53,714 bases of DNA from CAZLAK01 sp964557545 (GCA_964557545.1 CAZLAK010000011.1:1-53714), one strand, 5' to 3'. Positions 6,751 to 15,748 are shown, counted from the stretch's first letter. The notes: a model not told the origin generated them from the letters alone. Numbers and translations: made by a program.

Positions 6751-8781
6751 TTGTCAACGACACTAATTATCGTTGAATCACCTGCCAAAGCCAAGACTAT
6801 AAGCAGGTTTTTGGGTAAAAAATTTGTAGTTAAAGCCTCTATGGGGCATGTCCGCGATCTTCCTAAAAGTCAGTTCGGAGTTGATGTAGATAAAAATTTT
6901 GAACCAAAATATATAACTATTCGCGGAAAAGGTGAAATAATCAAAGAACTTAAGACAGCTGTTAAAAAGGCGGACCATGTTTTTATTGCTTCTGACCCCG
7001 ACAGAGAAGGAGAAGCCATTGCCTGGCACTTACAAGAACTTTTAGAGCTGGACAAAGACGAGCCGTGCCGGATTGAGTTTAATGAAATTACAAAGGGTGC
7101 TGTCCAGACTGCCGTTAAGCATCCCAGGCCGATTGATCAAAACAGGGTTAATGCCCAGCAAGCGCGCCGCATACTCGACCGTCTGGTCGGCTATAATTTG
7201 AGCCCTCTCCTCTGGCGGAAGGTAAAAAAGGGTTTGAGCGCAGGCCGGGTGCAATCTGTAGCGGTCCGGTTAATTTGTGACCGTGAGGAAGAAATTAAGA
7301 CTTTTCAGCCTGAAGAGTACTGGTCACTTACTGCCACCCTCCAAAAAAAGAGCGAACCCAAATTCGAAGCCAAACTGTACAAGTTATTTGATAAAAAGGC
7401 TGACATAAGTGACGGCGAACAAATGCAAAAGGTTTTAGAAGCCCTTAAAGGGGCCAGCTTTTGTGTTTGGGCTGTTACCCGGAAAGAAAAGTGCCGCCGG
7501 CCGCCGCAGCCGTTCATTACTAGCACGCTTCAGCAGGAGGCTTACCGCAAGCTCAATTTCACTGCTCGCAAGACCATGTCGGTTGCACAACAGCTTTACG
7601 AGGGGCTGGAACTGGGCAAAGAGGGGAGTACCGGTCTTATTACTTATATAAGAACGGACTCCACGCGCTTATCCCAAACGGCAAAAGAAGAAGCTAAGAA
7701 GTATATAGAAGAAAAATATGGAAAAGAGTATGTGGGCGGAGATTTAACATTGCCTGCGAATAGGACTAGGGTTCAGGACGCCCATGAGGCTATCAGGCCC
7801 ACGTCTGTGCAAAGAGAACCGGAAAAGATAAAACAGTATTTAACCGCTGACCAGTATAAATTGTACAAACTCATTTGGTCGCGGTTTATAGCCAGCCAAA
7901 TGGCCCCTGCTGTTTTTGATACCACTACTGTTGATATTAAGACGAGTGATTTTCTTTTCCGGGCCAGCGGCTCGGTTATGAAATTTCCCGGGTTTATGAA
8001 GGTTTATATTGAAAGTGTAGATGAGGCAGAAAAAGATAAGGAAGAGGATTCTGCACTGCCGCCACTGGAAGTCGGGGACCAGCTTGAAGTGATTTCTCTG
8101 GAGCCGAAGCAGCACTTTACGCAGCCTCCTCCGAGGTACACCGAAGCTACCCTGGTCAAAGCCTTAGAAGAAAAAGGTATTGGCAGGCCGAGCACATATG
8201 CGCCCATTATAGAAACTATTCTTAAAAGGGGTTACGTAGTAAGAGAAAATAAGCAACTCAAGCCTACGGAACTCGGCATGGTAGTAGTGGAACTGTTAAA
8301 AAGACACTTTAAAGAAATTATCGATGTAGAGTTCACTGCCAGCATGGAGGAAAAGTTAGACCGCATAGAGGACGGCGAATTGGATTGGATAAGTGTTTTG
8401 GACAATTTTTACAGACCGTTTATGCACACAATGAAGAAGGCGGATGAAGAAATTGGGAAGGTAGAAGTTAAGGACGAAGAATCGGAAGAAGTATGTGAAC
8501 TGTGCGGCCGTAAAATGGTGGTTAAAACAGGGCGTTACGGTAAATTTTTGGCTTGCCCCGGTTTCCCCCAATGCCGTCAAACAAAACCGCTCTTAGAGTC
8601 TATTGGCATTAAGTGTCCGAAGTGCGGTGAGGAACTGGTTACTCGTTATACGAAAAAGGGGAAGAAGTTTTACGGTTGCAGCCGTTATCCCGATTGCGAT
8701 TATTTGACGTGGGATAAGCCGGGGGAAAGGAACAAAAAAGAGATTGTAAATGCAATAGAAGAAGCAAGAGAGAAACTGTAG
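6751..8781 (+). CDS. topA: DNA topoisomerase I
   Basis: This type IA topoisomerase relaxes negative supercoils. The 676-residue protein begins with the TOPRIM motif LIIVESPAKAKT and has the acidic SDPDREGEA. The catalytic tyrosine is Tyr299 in GLITYIRTDSTRLS. The C-terminus carries two four-cysteine zinc ribbons (about residues 582-608 and 622-649). TTG at 6751 is chosen because it gives the usual short lead-in to LIIVESPAKAK and has AGGTG about ten bases upstream; a TTG at 6733 would add six residues. The order dprA-topA-trmFO-xerC-hslV-hslU-codY is the same as in B. subtilis. Confidence 0.97.
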   Translation: MSTTLIIVESPAKAKTISRFLGKKFVVKASMGHVRDLPKSQFGVDVDKNFEPKYITIRGKGEIIKELKTAVKKADHVFIASDPDREGEAIAWHLQELLELDKDEPCRIEFNEITKGAVQTAVKHPRPIDQNRVNAQQARRILDRLVGYNLSPLLWRKVKKGLSAGRVQSVAVRLICDREEEIKTFQPEEYWSLTATLQKKSEPKFEAKLYKLFDKKADISDGEQMQKVLEALKGASFCVWAVTRKEKCRRPPQPFITSTLQQEAYRKLNFTARKTMSVAQQLYEGLELGKEGSTGLITYIRTDSTRLSQTAKEEAKKYIEEKYGKEYVGGDLTLPANRTRVQDAHEAIRPTSVQREPEKIKQYLTADQYKLYKLIWSRFIASQMAPAVFDTTTVDIKTSDFLFRASGSVMKFPGFMKVYIESVDEAEKDKEEDSALPPLEVGDQLEVISLEPKQHFTQPPPRYTEATLVKALEEKGIGRPSTYAPIIETILKRGYVVRENKQLKPTELGMVVVELLKRHFKEIIDVEFTASMEEKLDRIEDGELDWISVLDNFYRPFMHTMKKADEEIGKVEVKDEESEEVCELCGRKMVVKTGRYGKFLACPGFPQCRQTKPLLESIGIKCPKCGEELVTRYTKKGKKFYGCSRYPDCDYLTWDKPGERNKKEIVNAIEEAREKL

Positions 8782-8866
8782 CTGTACTCAATCCAGATTA
8801 ATGCAAATTGTAAAAATTACAATAATTATAATCGTTCTTTACAAGAATGGGGATGGTGTAGCTCAA

Positions 8867-10177
8867 GTGTTAGACGGGGAAATAGTTGTTGTAGGAGCTG
8901 GCCTTGCGGGTTGTGAGGCGGCATGGCAGGCTGCCAATAGGGGTATAAGAGTAAAACTGTACGAAATGAGGCCTAAAAAAAGCACCCCTGCCCATCGGTC
9001 GGGTGATTTTGCGGAACTGGTTTGCAGTAACTCCCTGCGCGCTATTTCACTAGAAAACGCTGCCGGTCTTTTAAAAGAGGAGATGAGGCGGCTTGAATCG
9101 CTGATCATGTGCTGTGCCGATGTGACCAAAGTGCCTGCTGGCGGTGCCCTGGCCGTGGATCGGCACCGGTTTGCCAAACTTGTAACAGAATTTTTGCACG
9201 AACACCCGCTGGTCGATGTGTGCAGGGAAGAAGTTGTAGAAATACCTTTAGATGGAGTTGTAGTGATCGCTACCGGGCCTCTCACATCCCAGGCCCTGGC
9301 AGAAAGCATAAGCCGCTTTACTGGAAACCAACACCTTTATTTCTACGATGCAGTAGCGCCCATTGTTGCCGCAGATTCAATAAATATGGATAAAGTTTTT
9401 ATTTCTTCACGCTACGAAAAAGGTGAAGCAGCTTATTTAAACTGCCCCTTGGATAAAGAAGAATACGAAGTGTTTTGGCGTGCTCTGGTAAGTGCAGAAA
9501 GAGTGCCGCCCCGGGATTTCGAAAGAGAGATTTACTTTGAGGGGTGCATGCCGGTTGAGGTGCTGGCTGCCCGGGGAAAAGAAACTCTGCTCTACGGGCC
9601 TATGAAACCGGTCGGGCTGATTGATCCGAGAACAGGGAAAAGGCCTTACGCCGTTGTTCAGTTGAGGCGTGAAAATGCCCAAGGCACCCTGTACAATATG
9701 GTGGGTTTCCAGACTAGTTTAAAGTGGGACGAGCAGAGGCGGGTTTTTAGGCTTATTCCAGGTCTGGAGGAGGCAGAATTTGTCCGTTACGGTGTGATGC
9801 ACAGAAATACCTACATCAATTCCCCGCTTTTGCTAAAACCCACTTTTCAGTGCCGGCAACGGCCGACACTTTTCTTTGCAGGCCAGATAACTGGTGTGGA
9901 AGGCTACATTGAGTCTGCGGCCTCAGGTCTGGTAGCAGGCATTAATGCGGCCAGAGTTGCAATGGGAAAAGAAGCTGTGGTTTTTCCGCCAGAGACAGCC
10001 CACGGCGCCCTTGCTCATTACATTACTACCGCCGATCCGAGATATTTTCAGCCGATGAACATAAATTTTGGACTTTTCCCGCCCTTAGAAGAAAAATTAA
10101 GAGATAAAAGAAAGCGGCATGTGAAAATTGCTGAACGGGCATTAAGTCTCATAGAAACACTGAAGGAGAGACTTTAA
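8867..10177 (+). CDS. trmFO: tRNA (uracil-54-C5)-methyltransferase TrmFO, folate- and FAD-dependent
   Basis: TrmFO makes ribothymidine at tRNA position 54 using methylenetetrahydrofolate and FAD, unlike the SAM-dependent TrmA. The 436-residue protein opens with the FAD-binding GAGLAGCEAAWQAA and continues with YEMRP, the FAELVCSNSLRA cysteine motif and, near the end, GQITGVEGYIESAASG. GTG at 8867 (GGGGATGG about 11 bases upstream) puts the dinucleotide-binding fold at the N-terminus as in relatives; an ATG at 8801 would add a hydrophobic stretch without a ribosome site. It is followed after four bases by xerC. Confidence 0.95.
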   Translation: MLDGEIVVVGAGLAGCEAAWQAANRGIRVKLYEMRPKKSTPAHRSGDFAELVCSNSLRAISLENAAGLLKEEMRRLESLIMCCADVTKVPAGGALAVDRHRFAKLVTEFLHEHPLVDVCREEVVEIPLDGVVVIATGPLTSQALAESISRFTGNQHLYFYDAVAPIVAADSINMDKVFISSRYEKGEAAYLNCPLDKEEYEVFWRALVSAERVPPRDFEREIYFEGCMPVEVLAARGKETLLYGPMKPVGLIDPRTGKRPYAVVQLRRENAQGTLYNMVGFQTSLKWDEQRRVFRLIPGLEEAEFVRYGVMHRNTYINSPLLLKPTFQCRQRPTLFFAGQITGVEGYIESAASGLVAGINAARVAMGKEAVVFPPETAHGALAHYITTADPRYFQPMNINFGLFPPLEEKLRDKRKRHVKIAERALSLIETLKERL

Positions 10178-10181
10178 AAAA

Positions 10182-11213
10182 GTGTATACTTATATTGATA
10201 GTTTTATATCTTACCTGAAAACCGAAAAAAATTATTCCATGCTGACTTTGGAGAATTACCAGCGCGATCTTTTGGACGGCCTGGGGTTTTTCTCTTATGT
10301 ACTTAATAAAGAAGAGGAGAAAATAGAGCCGCATGAAGTAACCCAAAACCTTTTGCGCAGCTATATTTCTCAACTGAATGAAAGGGGTCTGGCCCGCTCA
10401 ACCATAGCCAGGCGGTTGGCCGCTTGGCGGTCTTTTTTTCGTTACTTGCAAAGGGAAGAAAAAGTCAGTGATAACCCCGTGTCAGAAATAAAGACCCCCA
10501 AACTGGCAAAGCGCCTGCCTAAATTTTTGTACACCAACGAGGCAAAAGCCTTGGTAGAAGCTCCCGATACCTCGTCTCCTTTAGGCTTGCGGGACCGGGC
10601 TTTACTAGAGGTACTTTATGCCGGCGGTTTTAGAGTCAGTGAGTTAGCTTCTATGAATCTGGGAGATGTAGATCTTGCAGCCGGTTTGGCTCGAGTGACC
10701 GGAAAAAGGTCTAAAGAGAGGATTGTACCCATTGGGACTAAAGCGGTTGAGGCTTTAAGGGATTATCTCGCTGCTGGGCGGCCAAAACTGCTGGCCGGCA
10801 GAAATGACCGGACGGCTAGCAGGAAATCTGACGGCCGGAGATTTTGGTGCGAGGCTCTTTTTTTAAATTGTTGGGGGAAGAGGCTGTCAGTTAGGGGTAT
10901 CCGCAAGATAATTTTAAGGTATTCTGTACAGGCAGGACTGGGGGAAGGAATAAGCCCCCATACATTGCGTCACTCTTTTGCTACTCATCTCCTAAACGCC
11001 GGTGCCGACCTGCGAGTTGTCCAAGAGTTACTGGGACATGCCAGCCTTTCCAGTACTCAGGTTTATACGCACGTAACCGGCGAAAGGTTAAAGAGTGTCT
11101 ACAAGGAGTGCCACCCGAGGGCGGTGATTGGAACAAAAGAGCCTTTTTCTAAGGTTTATGCCAGGAAAAAAGCGGGCAGTAAAACAAAAAGTGATACCAT
11201 TAAGGAGGAATGA
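10182..11213 (+). CDS. xerC: Tyrosine recombinase XerC (CodV-like)
   Basis: XerC resolves chromosome dimers at dif by strand exchange. The N-terminal SAM-like DNA-binding domain covers about residues 1-90. The catalytic set is visible: Arg in GGFRVSELASM, Lys in TGKRSKERIVPI, HTLRHSFATHLL, His in LLGHASLSSTQ and the nucleophile Tyr in VYTHV. At 343 residues it is about 40 longer than typical: there is an insertion near RNDRTASRKSDG and a basic C-terminal tail of about 30 residues after the Tyr region. The position between trmFO and hslV is that of B. subtilis codV. Confidence 0.94.
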   Translation: MYTYIDSFISYLKTEKNYSMLTLENYQRDLLDGLGFFSYVLNKEEEKIEPHEVTQNLLRSYISQLNERGLARSTIARRLAAWRSFFRYLQREEKVSDNPVSEIKTPKLAKRLPKFLYTNEAKALVEAPDTSSPLGLRDRALLEVLYAGGFRVSELASMNLGDVDLAAGLARVTGKRSKERIVPIGTKAVEALRDYLAAGRPKLLAGRNDRTASRKSDGRRFWCEALFLNCWGKRLSVRGIRKIILRYSVQAGLGEGISPHTLRHSFATHLLNAGADLRVVQELLGHASLSSTQVYTHVTGERLKSVYKECHPRAVIGTKEPFSKVYARKKAGSKTKSDTIKEE

Positions 11214-11217
11214 TTTT

Positions 11218-11748
11218 TTGTTTTCGGGTACTACCATAATCGGTGTGAAAAAGGGTGATAATGTAGCTATTGCCGGTGACGGTCAGGTTACTTTCGGAGG
11301 AAATACAATTATAAAACACGGAGCAAGAAAAATTAGGCGGCTTTACAAGAACAGTGTGGTAGCCGGTTTTGCCGGTTCTGTAGCTGATGCCTTTACTTTA
11401 TTTGAGAAATTTGAGGCTAAACTGGAAGAACACCGCGGCAGTTTGCAAAGGGCGGCAGTTGAGCTGGCCAAGGACTGGAGGACAGATAAAGTTTTGAGGA
11501 GGTTAGAGGCCCTCTTGCTGGTCGCGAGCAGGGAAGGTCTCCTGGTTATTTCAGGTGGCGGCGAAGTTATAGAACCTGACGACGGTATTGCAGCTATAGG
11601 CTCAGGAGGACCTTATGCCCTGGCTGCAGCTCGGGCTTTGGTCAGGCACACTTCTTTGGGGGCTGGAGAAATAGCCCGGGAGGCCCTTGCTATAGCTGCC
11701 GGTATCTGTGTTTTTACGAATGAAAAGATAATTGTAGAAGAACTATAA
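11218..11748 (+). CDS. hslV: ATP-dependent protease subunit HslV (ClpQ)
   Basis: HslV is the proteolytic core of the HslUV two-component protease, an N-terminal nucleophile hydrolase. The 176-residue protein reads MFSGTTIIGVKKGDNV, then AGDGQVTFGGNT, and VAGFAGSVADAFTLFEKFE, all diagnostic. Aligned with E. coli the nucleophile would be Thr5 after loss of four residues; B. subtilis ClpQ instead uses an N-terminal Ser, so processing is uncertain. TTG at 11218 is supported by AAGGAGGA (11202-11209). The site lies inside the xerC end, so the two are coupled. Confidence 0.96.
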   Translation: MFSGTTIIGVKKGDNVAIAGDGQVTFGGNTIIKHGARKIRRLYKNSVVAGFAGSVADAFTLFEKFEAKLEEHRGSLQRAAVELAKDWRTDKVLRRLEALLLVASREGLLVISGGGEVIEPDDGIAAIGSGGPYALAAARALVRHTSLGAGEIAREALAIAAGICVFTNEKIIVEEL

Positions 11749-11770
11749 GTATCTTTGGAGGTATGGCTTT

Positions 11771-13162
11771 ATGGAAGAATTGACGCCGCGCAGGATAGTT
11801 GAAGAACTCGACAAGTATATTGTAGGCCAAAAAAAGGCTAAAAGGGCTGTAGCTATAGCTCTGCGCAACCGTTACCGGCGCAAGCTGCTGCCTGAAGAAC
11901 TAAGAGATGAGGTTATGCCCAAGAACATACTGATGATTGGACCAACCGGTGTGGGCAAAACGGAAATTGCCAGGCGCCTGGCTAAATTAGTTAAAGCACC
12001 TTTTGTCAAAGTAGAAGCAACTAAGTTTACGGAAGTGGGTTATGTAGGCAGAGATGTTGAAGGGATGGTACGTGACCTGGTAGAAACTGCTGTCAGGATG
12101 GTAAAGCAGGAAAGAATGGTCGAGGTTGAAAGTAAAGCCGTAAAATTAGCTGAAGAAAGAATTGTAGAGATCCTCGCTCCTTACCCCCAGGAGCAAACTA
12201 TTAAAAACCCTTTAGAGCTAATTTTCAATGTCTCAAAAATGTCTGATGCCGGGGAGAAATCCTTTGACCAAAAATCTAAAAGAATAGAATTGGAAAGGGA
12301 AATACTGAGGGAAAAACTAGCCAGAGGAGAGCTAGAAAATGAGTTTTTGGACATAGAAGTAGAAGATACTAAACCGCCTATGCTAGAAATTTTTACTGCC
12401 ACGGGTATGGAAGAAATGGGAGTAAACCTCCAAGACGTGCTGGGGGGTATTTTACCCCGGAAAAAGCGCAGGCGGAGGGTGACAGTAAGGGAAGCGAGGA
12501 AAATTCTTGCTCAGCAGGAAGCCCAAAAACTCATTGATATGGATGAGGTTACTGCCCAAGCTATTAAAAGAGCTGAAGAGGACGGGATTATTTTCCTCGA
12601 CGAAATAGACAAAATTGCAGGGCGGGAGAGCTACGGCCCAGACGTGTCAAGGGGAGGCGTCCAAAGGGATATCCTTCCTATTGTAGAAGGTTCTACAGTA
12701 GTAACTAAGTACGGCCCGGTTAAAACCGATCACATACTTTTTATTGCCGCTGGCGCATTCCATACCTCAAAGCCGTCAGATTTAATACCGGAACTGCAGG
12801 GCCGTTTCCCGATCCGTGTCGAATTAGACAGCCTTTCGCAAGATGATTTTCTGCAAATTCTTACTCAGCCAAGAAACGCTTTGATTAAACAATATACAGA
12901 GCTTTTGGCGACAGAAGGCGTAAAAATCAAATTTACGGAAAATTCTCTTGTGGAAATTGCGAAAATCGCTTATACTGTTAATGAAAACACAGAAAATATA
13001 GGTGCCCGGCGCTTGCACACCATTTTGGAAAGGCTTTTGGAGGATATATCATTTGAGGCGCCAGAACTTTCCGGACAGGAGATTGTTATCGACCGTGAAA
13101 GTGTTGTCGAAAAATTAGGAGATTTGGTGAAGGATCGGGATTTGAGCAGGTACATTCTGTAG
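11771..13162 (+). CDS. hslU: ATP-dependent protease ATPase subunit HslU (ClpY)
   Basis: HslU is the AAA+ unfoldase ring that feeds substrates to HslV. The 463-residue protein has Walker A GPTGVGKTE (about residues 57-65), the pore-loop region GYVGRDVEGMVRDL, the intermediate I-domain (about 110-245), Walker B IIFLDEIDKIA (about 272-282) and ENIGARRLHT. The C-terminal tail DLSRYIL is the segment that docks into HslV. The ATG has TTTGGAGG upstream. It forms an operon with hslV, 22 bases away, and with codY, 17 bases away. Confidence 0.97.
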   Translation: MEELTPRRIVEELDKYIVGQKKAKRAVAIALRNRYRRKLLPEELRDEVMPKNILMIGPTGVGKTEIARRLAKLVKAPFVKVEATKFTEVGYVGRDVEGMVRDLVETAVRMVKQERMVEVESKAVKLAEERIVEILAPYPQEQTIKNPLELIFNVSKMSDAGEKSFDQKSKRIELEREILREKLARGELENEFLDIEVEDTKPPMLEIFTATGMEEMGVNLQDVLGGILPRKKRRRRVTVREARKILAQQEAQKLIDMDEVTAQAIKRAEEDGIIFLDEIDKIAGRESYGPDVSRGGVQRDILPIVEGSTVVTKYGPVKTDHILFIAAGAFHTSKPSDLIPELQGRFPIRVELDSLSQDDFLQILTQPRNALIKQYTELLATEGVKIKFTENSLVEIAKIAYTVNENTENIGARRLHTILERLLEDISFEAPELSGQEIVIDRESVVEKLGDLVKDRDLSRYIL

Positions 13163-13179
13163 CAGAAAGAAGGGATTGG

Positions 13180-13962
13180 ATGAGGGCATTACTAGAAAAG
13201 ACAAGAGCCATAAATAAGTTACTTCAAAAATCGGCCGGTCAAACGGTCGATTTCAACGAAGTGGCCAAAGTTCTCGGTGAGAACATTGGTGCAAGCATAT
13301 ATATACTCGACAGGCAGGGGAAGGTGTTGGGTCACGCCTACTTAAAAGGCTGGACCTGTGATATCATGAAAGATATCGTTGAAGAAAAAGGCGGCTTCCC
13401 CGAAGAATATAACGAAAATTTGATGAAGATTAACGAAACCAATGCTAATATATGCCAAGTGGCCAATGCCTGCTTGTTCAAACCGCAACGCTGCCAGTTT
13501 AACAATAAGATAACAACTATTGTACCTATTGTGGGGGCCGGTTCGCGCCTTGGCACCCTTGTTCTCGCTAAGTTCGACAAACATTTTACGGACGAGGATC
13601 TCATTTTGGGGGAGTACGGCGCCACAGTAGTTGGGATGGAGATATTAAGGGAAAAAGCTGAGAAAATGGAAGAAGAAGCCCGGAAAAGGGCAGCAGTGCA
13701 AGTGGCACTGGGTACACTGTCTTACTCAGAACTCGATGCAGTACAACACATATTTGAACAGCTAGAAGGGGATGAAGGCCTGCTGGTGGCCAGTAAAATA
13801 GCCGATAGAGTGGGCATTACCCGTTCAGTCATTGTCAATGCCCTGCGCAAATTTGAGAGTGCAGGGGTTATTGAATCAAAGTCCTTGGGCATGAAAGGGA
13901 CATATATCCGGGTACTGAATGACTGCCTTTTAGATGAGCTGGCCAGGATAAAGCAACACTAA
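13180..13962 (+). CDS. codY: GTP- and branched-chain-amino-acid-sensing repressor CodY
   Basis: CodY represses nutrient-scavenging genes when GTP and branched-chain amino acids are abundant. The 260-residue protein starts with ALLEKTRAINKLLQ, has the GAF-like ligand domain to about residue 155 and a C-terminal winged helix. SKIADRVGITRSVIVNALRK is the recognition region and SLGMKGTYIRV closes it. It is the last gene of the dprA-hslU-codY run and ends before a 14-bp hairpin. In B. subtilis the large fla/che operon follows codY; here rpsB follows directly. Confidence 0.97.
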   Translation: MRALLEKTRAINKLLQKSAGQTVDFNEVAKVLGENIGASIYILDRQGKVLGHAYLKGWTCDIMKDIVEEKGGFPEEYNENLMKINETNANICQVANACLFKPQRCQFNNKITTIVPIVGAGSRLGTLVLAKFDKHFTDEDLILGEYGATVVGMEILREKAEKMEEEARKRAAVQVALGTLSYSELDAVQHIFEQLEGDEGLLVASKIADRVGITRSVIVNALRKFESAGVIESKSLGMKGTYIRVLNDCLLDELARIKQH

Positions 13963-14006
13963 TTTTTTTGGAGGGAGGGTAAAAGTCCTCCCCGCCGTTT
14001 ATTTTA

Positions 14007-14041
14007 AACTACAGCCCCGGCCTTGCACCGGGGCTGTAGTT
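14007..14041 (+). terminator. Perfect 14-bp hairpin after codY
   Basis: AACTACAGCCCCGG and CCGGGGCTGTAGTT pair without mismatch around a seven-base loop. No U-run follows (TATGGTAAAA), so it is either a factor-assisted terminator or an mRNA-end stabiliser, or part of the rpsB leader. Confidence 0.65.
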
Positions 14042-14086
14042 ATGGTAAAATTCAGCTTGGTGTGATTACGCACGCTGCTAGATTTT

Positions 14087-14113
14087 TGCAGGGGTGCCTG
14101 CACGGGCCCTGCA
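14087..14113 (+). promoter_or_regulatory. Candidate rpsB leader hairpin
   Basis: TGCAGGG pairs with CCCTGCA around a GC-rich loop, 50 bases before rpsB. Ribosomal protein S2 operons often carry autoregulatory leaders; I cannot match this one to a defined family, so the regulatory role is inference. Confidence 0.3.
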
Positions 14114-14163
14114 GGAGATGAAGGCAGCGGAGGAAAAAACCACGGGGAGAGGAGGTGTTAGTT

Positions 14164-14871
14164 GTGGCTGTAATTTCTATGAAGCAACTGCTGGAAGCGG
14201 GCGTTCACTTTGGTCACCAAACCCGCCGGTGGAACCCCAAAATGGCCCCTTATATTTTTACCGACCGCAACGGCATTTACATTATTGACTTGCAGAAGAC
14301 CGTTAAAATGGTGGAAGAGGCCTACAATTTTGTTAAAGAGCTTGCTGCCAGAGGGGAAACTATCCTCTTTGTAGGAACAAAAAAACAAGCTCAAGAAGCC
14401 GTAAAGGAAGAAGCAGAGCGTTGTGGCATGTTTTATGTAAACCAGCGCTGGCTGGGCGGTATGCTCACTAACTTCCAGACTATTAGACGGCGGATTGAAA
14501 GGCTTAACGAACTGGAAAGAATGGAAGCAACCGGGGCTATGGAGCTACTGCCTAAGAAAGAGGTTGCCGAGCTTTTACACGAAAAGGAGCGGCTCCAGAA
14601 ATTTTTGGGTGGTATTAAAGAAATGAAGCGCCTGCCGGGAGCGCTGTTCGTCATAGATCCCCGCAAAGAGCGCATTGCTGTAGCAGAAGCGCGTAAGTTG
14701 GGTATTCCCATTGTAGCCATTGTCGATACTAACTGCGATCCCGATGAAATTGATTACGTCATACCGGGCAATGACGATGCCATCAGGGCAGTTAGGCTTT
14801 TAACTAGCAAAATGGCTGATGCTGTTATTGAAGGAAGGGAAGGAAAGCAAGAAGAACAGGCAGCTGAATAA
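14164..14871 (+). CDS. rpsB: 30S ribosomal protein S2
   Basis: S2 binds the head-body junction of the small subunit, next to S1 where present. The 235-residue protein shows LLEAGVHFGHQTRRWNPKM, IYIIDLQKT, VNQRWLGGMLTNF and PIVAIVDTNCDPD, all family hallmarks. The C-terminus is acidic (EGKQEEQAAE). GTG at 14164 is chosen because GGAGGT ends seven bases upstream. The next gene is tsf, the usual partner, here separated by a terminator-like hairpin. Confidence 0.98.
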   Translation: MAVISMKQLLEAGVHFGHQTRRWNPKMAPYIFTDRNGIYIIDLQKTVKMVEEAYNFVKELAARGETILFVGTKKQAQEAVKEEAERCGMFYVNQRWLGGMLTNFQTIRRRIERLNELERMEATGAMELLPKKEVAELLHEKERLQKFLGGIKEMKRLPGALFVIDPRKERIAVAEARKLGIPIVAIVDTNCDPDEIDYVIPGNDDAIRAVRLLTSKMADAVIEGREGKQEEQAAE

Positions 14872-14883
14872 AACCGATCGATG

Positions 14884-14920
14884 GGCGGGGCTTAAAGCAA
14901 GTGGTAACCCTGCCTTTTTT
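14884..14920 (+). terminator. Partial terminator between rpsB and tsf
   Basis: GGCGGGG pairs with CCCTGCC (one G-T pair) over a 17-base loop and runs into TTTTTT. It would let part of the rpsB transcripts stop before tsf. Confidence 0.55.
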
Positions 14921-15020
14921 CTGCTTTGCTTTTGGGGTTGTTTTTTATCAAAAACGGGTATAAATAAGGGTATAAGTAAATTTATAATAGTAATTTTTGT
15001 TTAAAGGAGGATTTTTAAGA

Positions 15021-15680
15021 ATGTCAGTACCGGCAAATCTTGTTAAAGAACTCAGAGAACGTACTGGTGCTGGGATGATGGACTGCAAAAAAGCTCTTTT
15101 GGAAACGGGCGGTGATTTAGAGAAGGCAGTAGACTATTTGAGAGAAAAAGGCCTGGCTATGGCGGCCAAGAAGGCGGGAAGAATAACTGCTGAGGGTGTT
15201 GTAGAGTCGTACATACACGGGGGTGGCCGCATAGGCGTTTTGGTAGAGGTAAATTGCGAAACAGATTTCGTGGCTAAAACGGATGAGTTTAAAGCCTTTG
15301 TAAAGGATATTGCTATGCAGATAGCCGCTTCAAAACCGGAGTACGTTAGGAGAGAGGATGTGCCGCAAGAAGTCATCGAGAAAGAAAAGGAGATCTTGCG
15401 CGCCCAAGCCTTGAATGAAGGCAAACCAGAAAAAATAGTGGATAAAATGGTTGAAGGCCGTATTGAGAAATTTTTTAAAGAAGTATGCCTTTTGGAGCAA
15501 CCTTTTATTAGAGATCCCGATATTACTGTTCAACAATTGTTAACGGAAAAAATAGCCAGAATAGGAGAAAATATAAACATCCGGCGTTTTACTCGCTATG
15601 AGCTTGGTGAGGGTATTGATAAAAAGAAGACCGACCTGGCATCCGAAGTCGAAGCCTACACAAAAAAGGCAAATAAATAA
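15021..15680 (+). CDS. tsf: Translation elongation factor Ts
   Basis: EF-Ts exchanges GDP for GTP on EF-Tu. The 219-residue protein starts with the UBA-like domain VKELRERTGAGMMDCKKALLE and continues with GRIGVLVEVNCETDFVAKTDEF, the EF-Tu contact region. It is the short form of about 215-220 residues common in Clostridia, with one core repeat instead of the two of E. coli. ATG 15021 follows AAAGGAGG. Confidence 0.98.
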   Translation: MSVPANLVKELRERTGAGMMDCKKALLETGGDLEKAVDYLREKGLAMAAKKAGRITAEGVVESYIHGGGRIGVLVEVNCETDFVAKTDEFKAFVKDIAMQIAASKPEYVRREDVPQEVIEKEKEILRAQALNEGKPEKIVDKMVEGRIEKFFKEVCLLEQPFIRDPDITVQQLLTEKIARIGENINIRRFTRYELGEGIDKKKTDLASEVEAYTKKANK

Positions 15681-15748
15681 AATCTTTTATGAAGGGATTA
15701 AGACTAACTTGTAGAATATTACTTATCTATTAGGAGTTGTTTACTTGT

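Noticed and set aside
8808..8832. Promoter TTGTAA/TATAAT before trmFO
   Set aside because: The spacer is only 13 bases; the -10 match is probably due to local AT richness.
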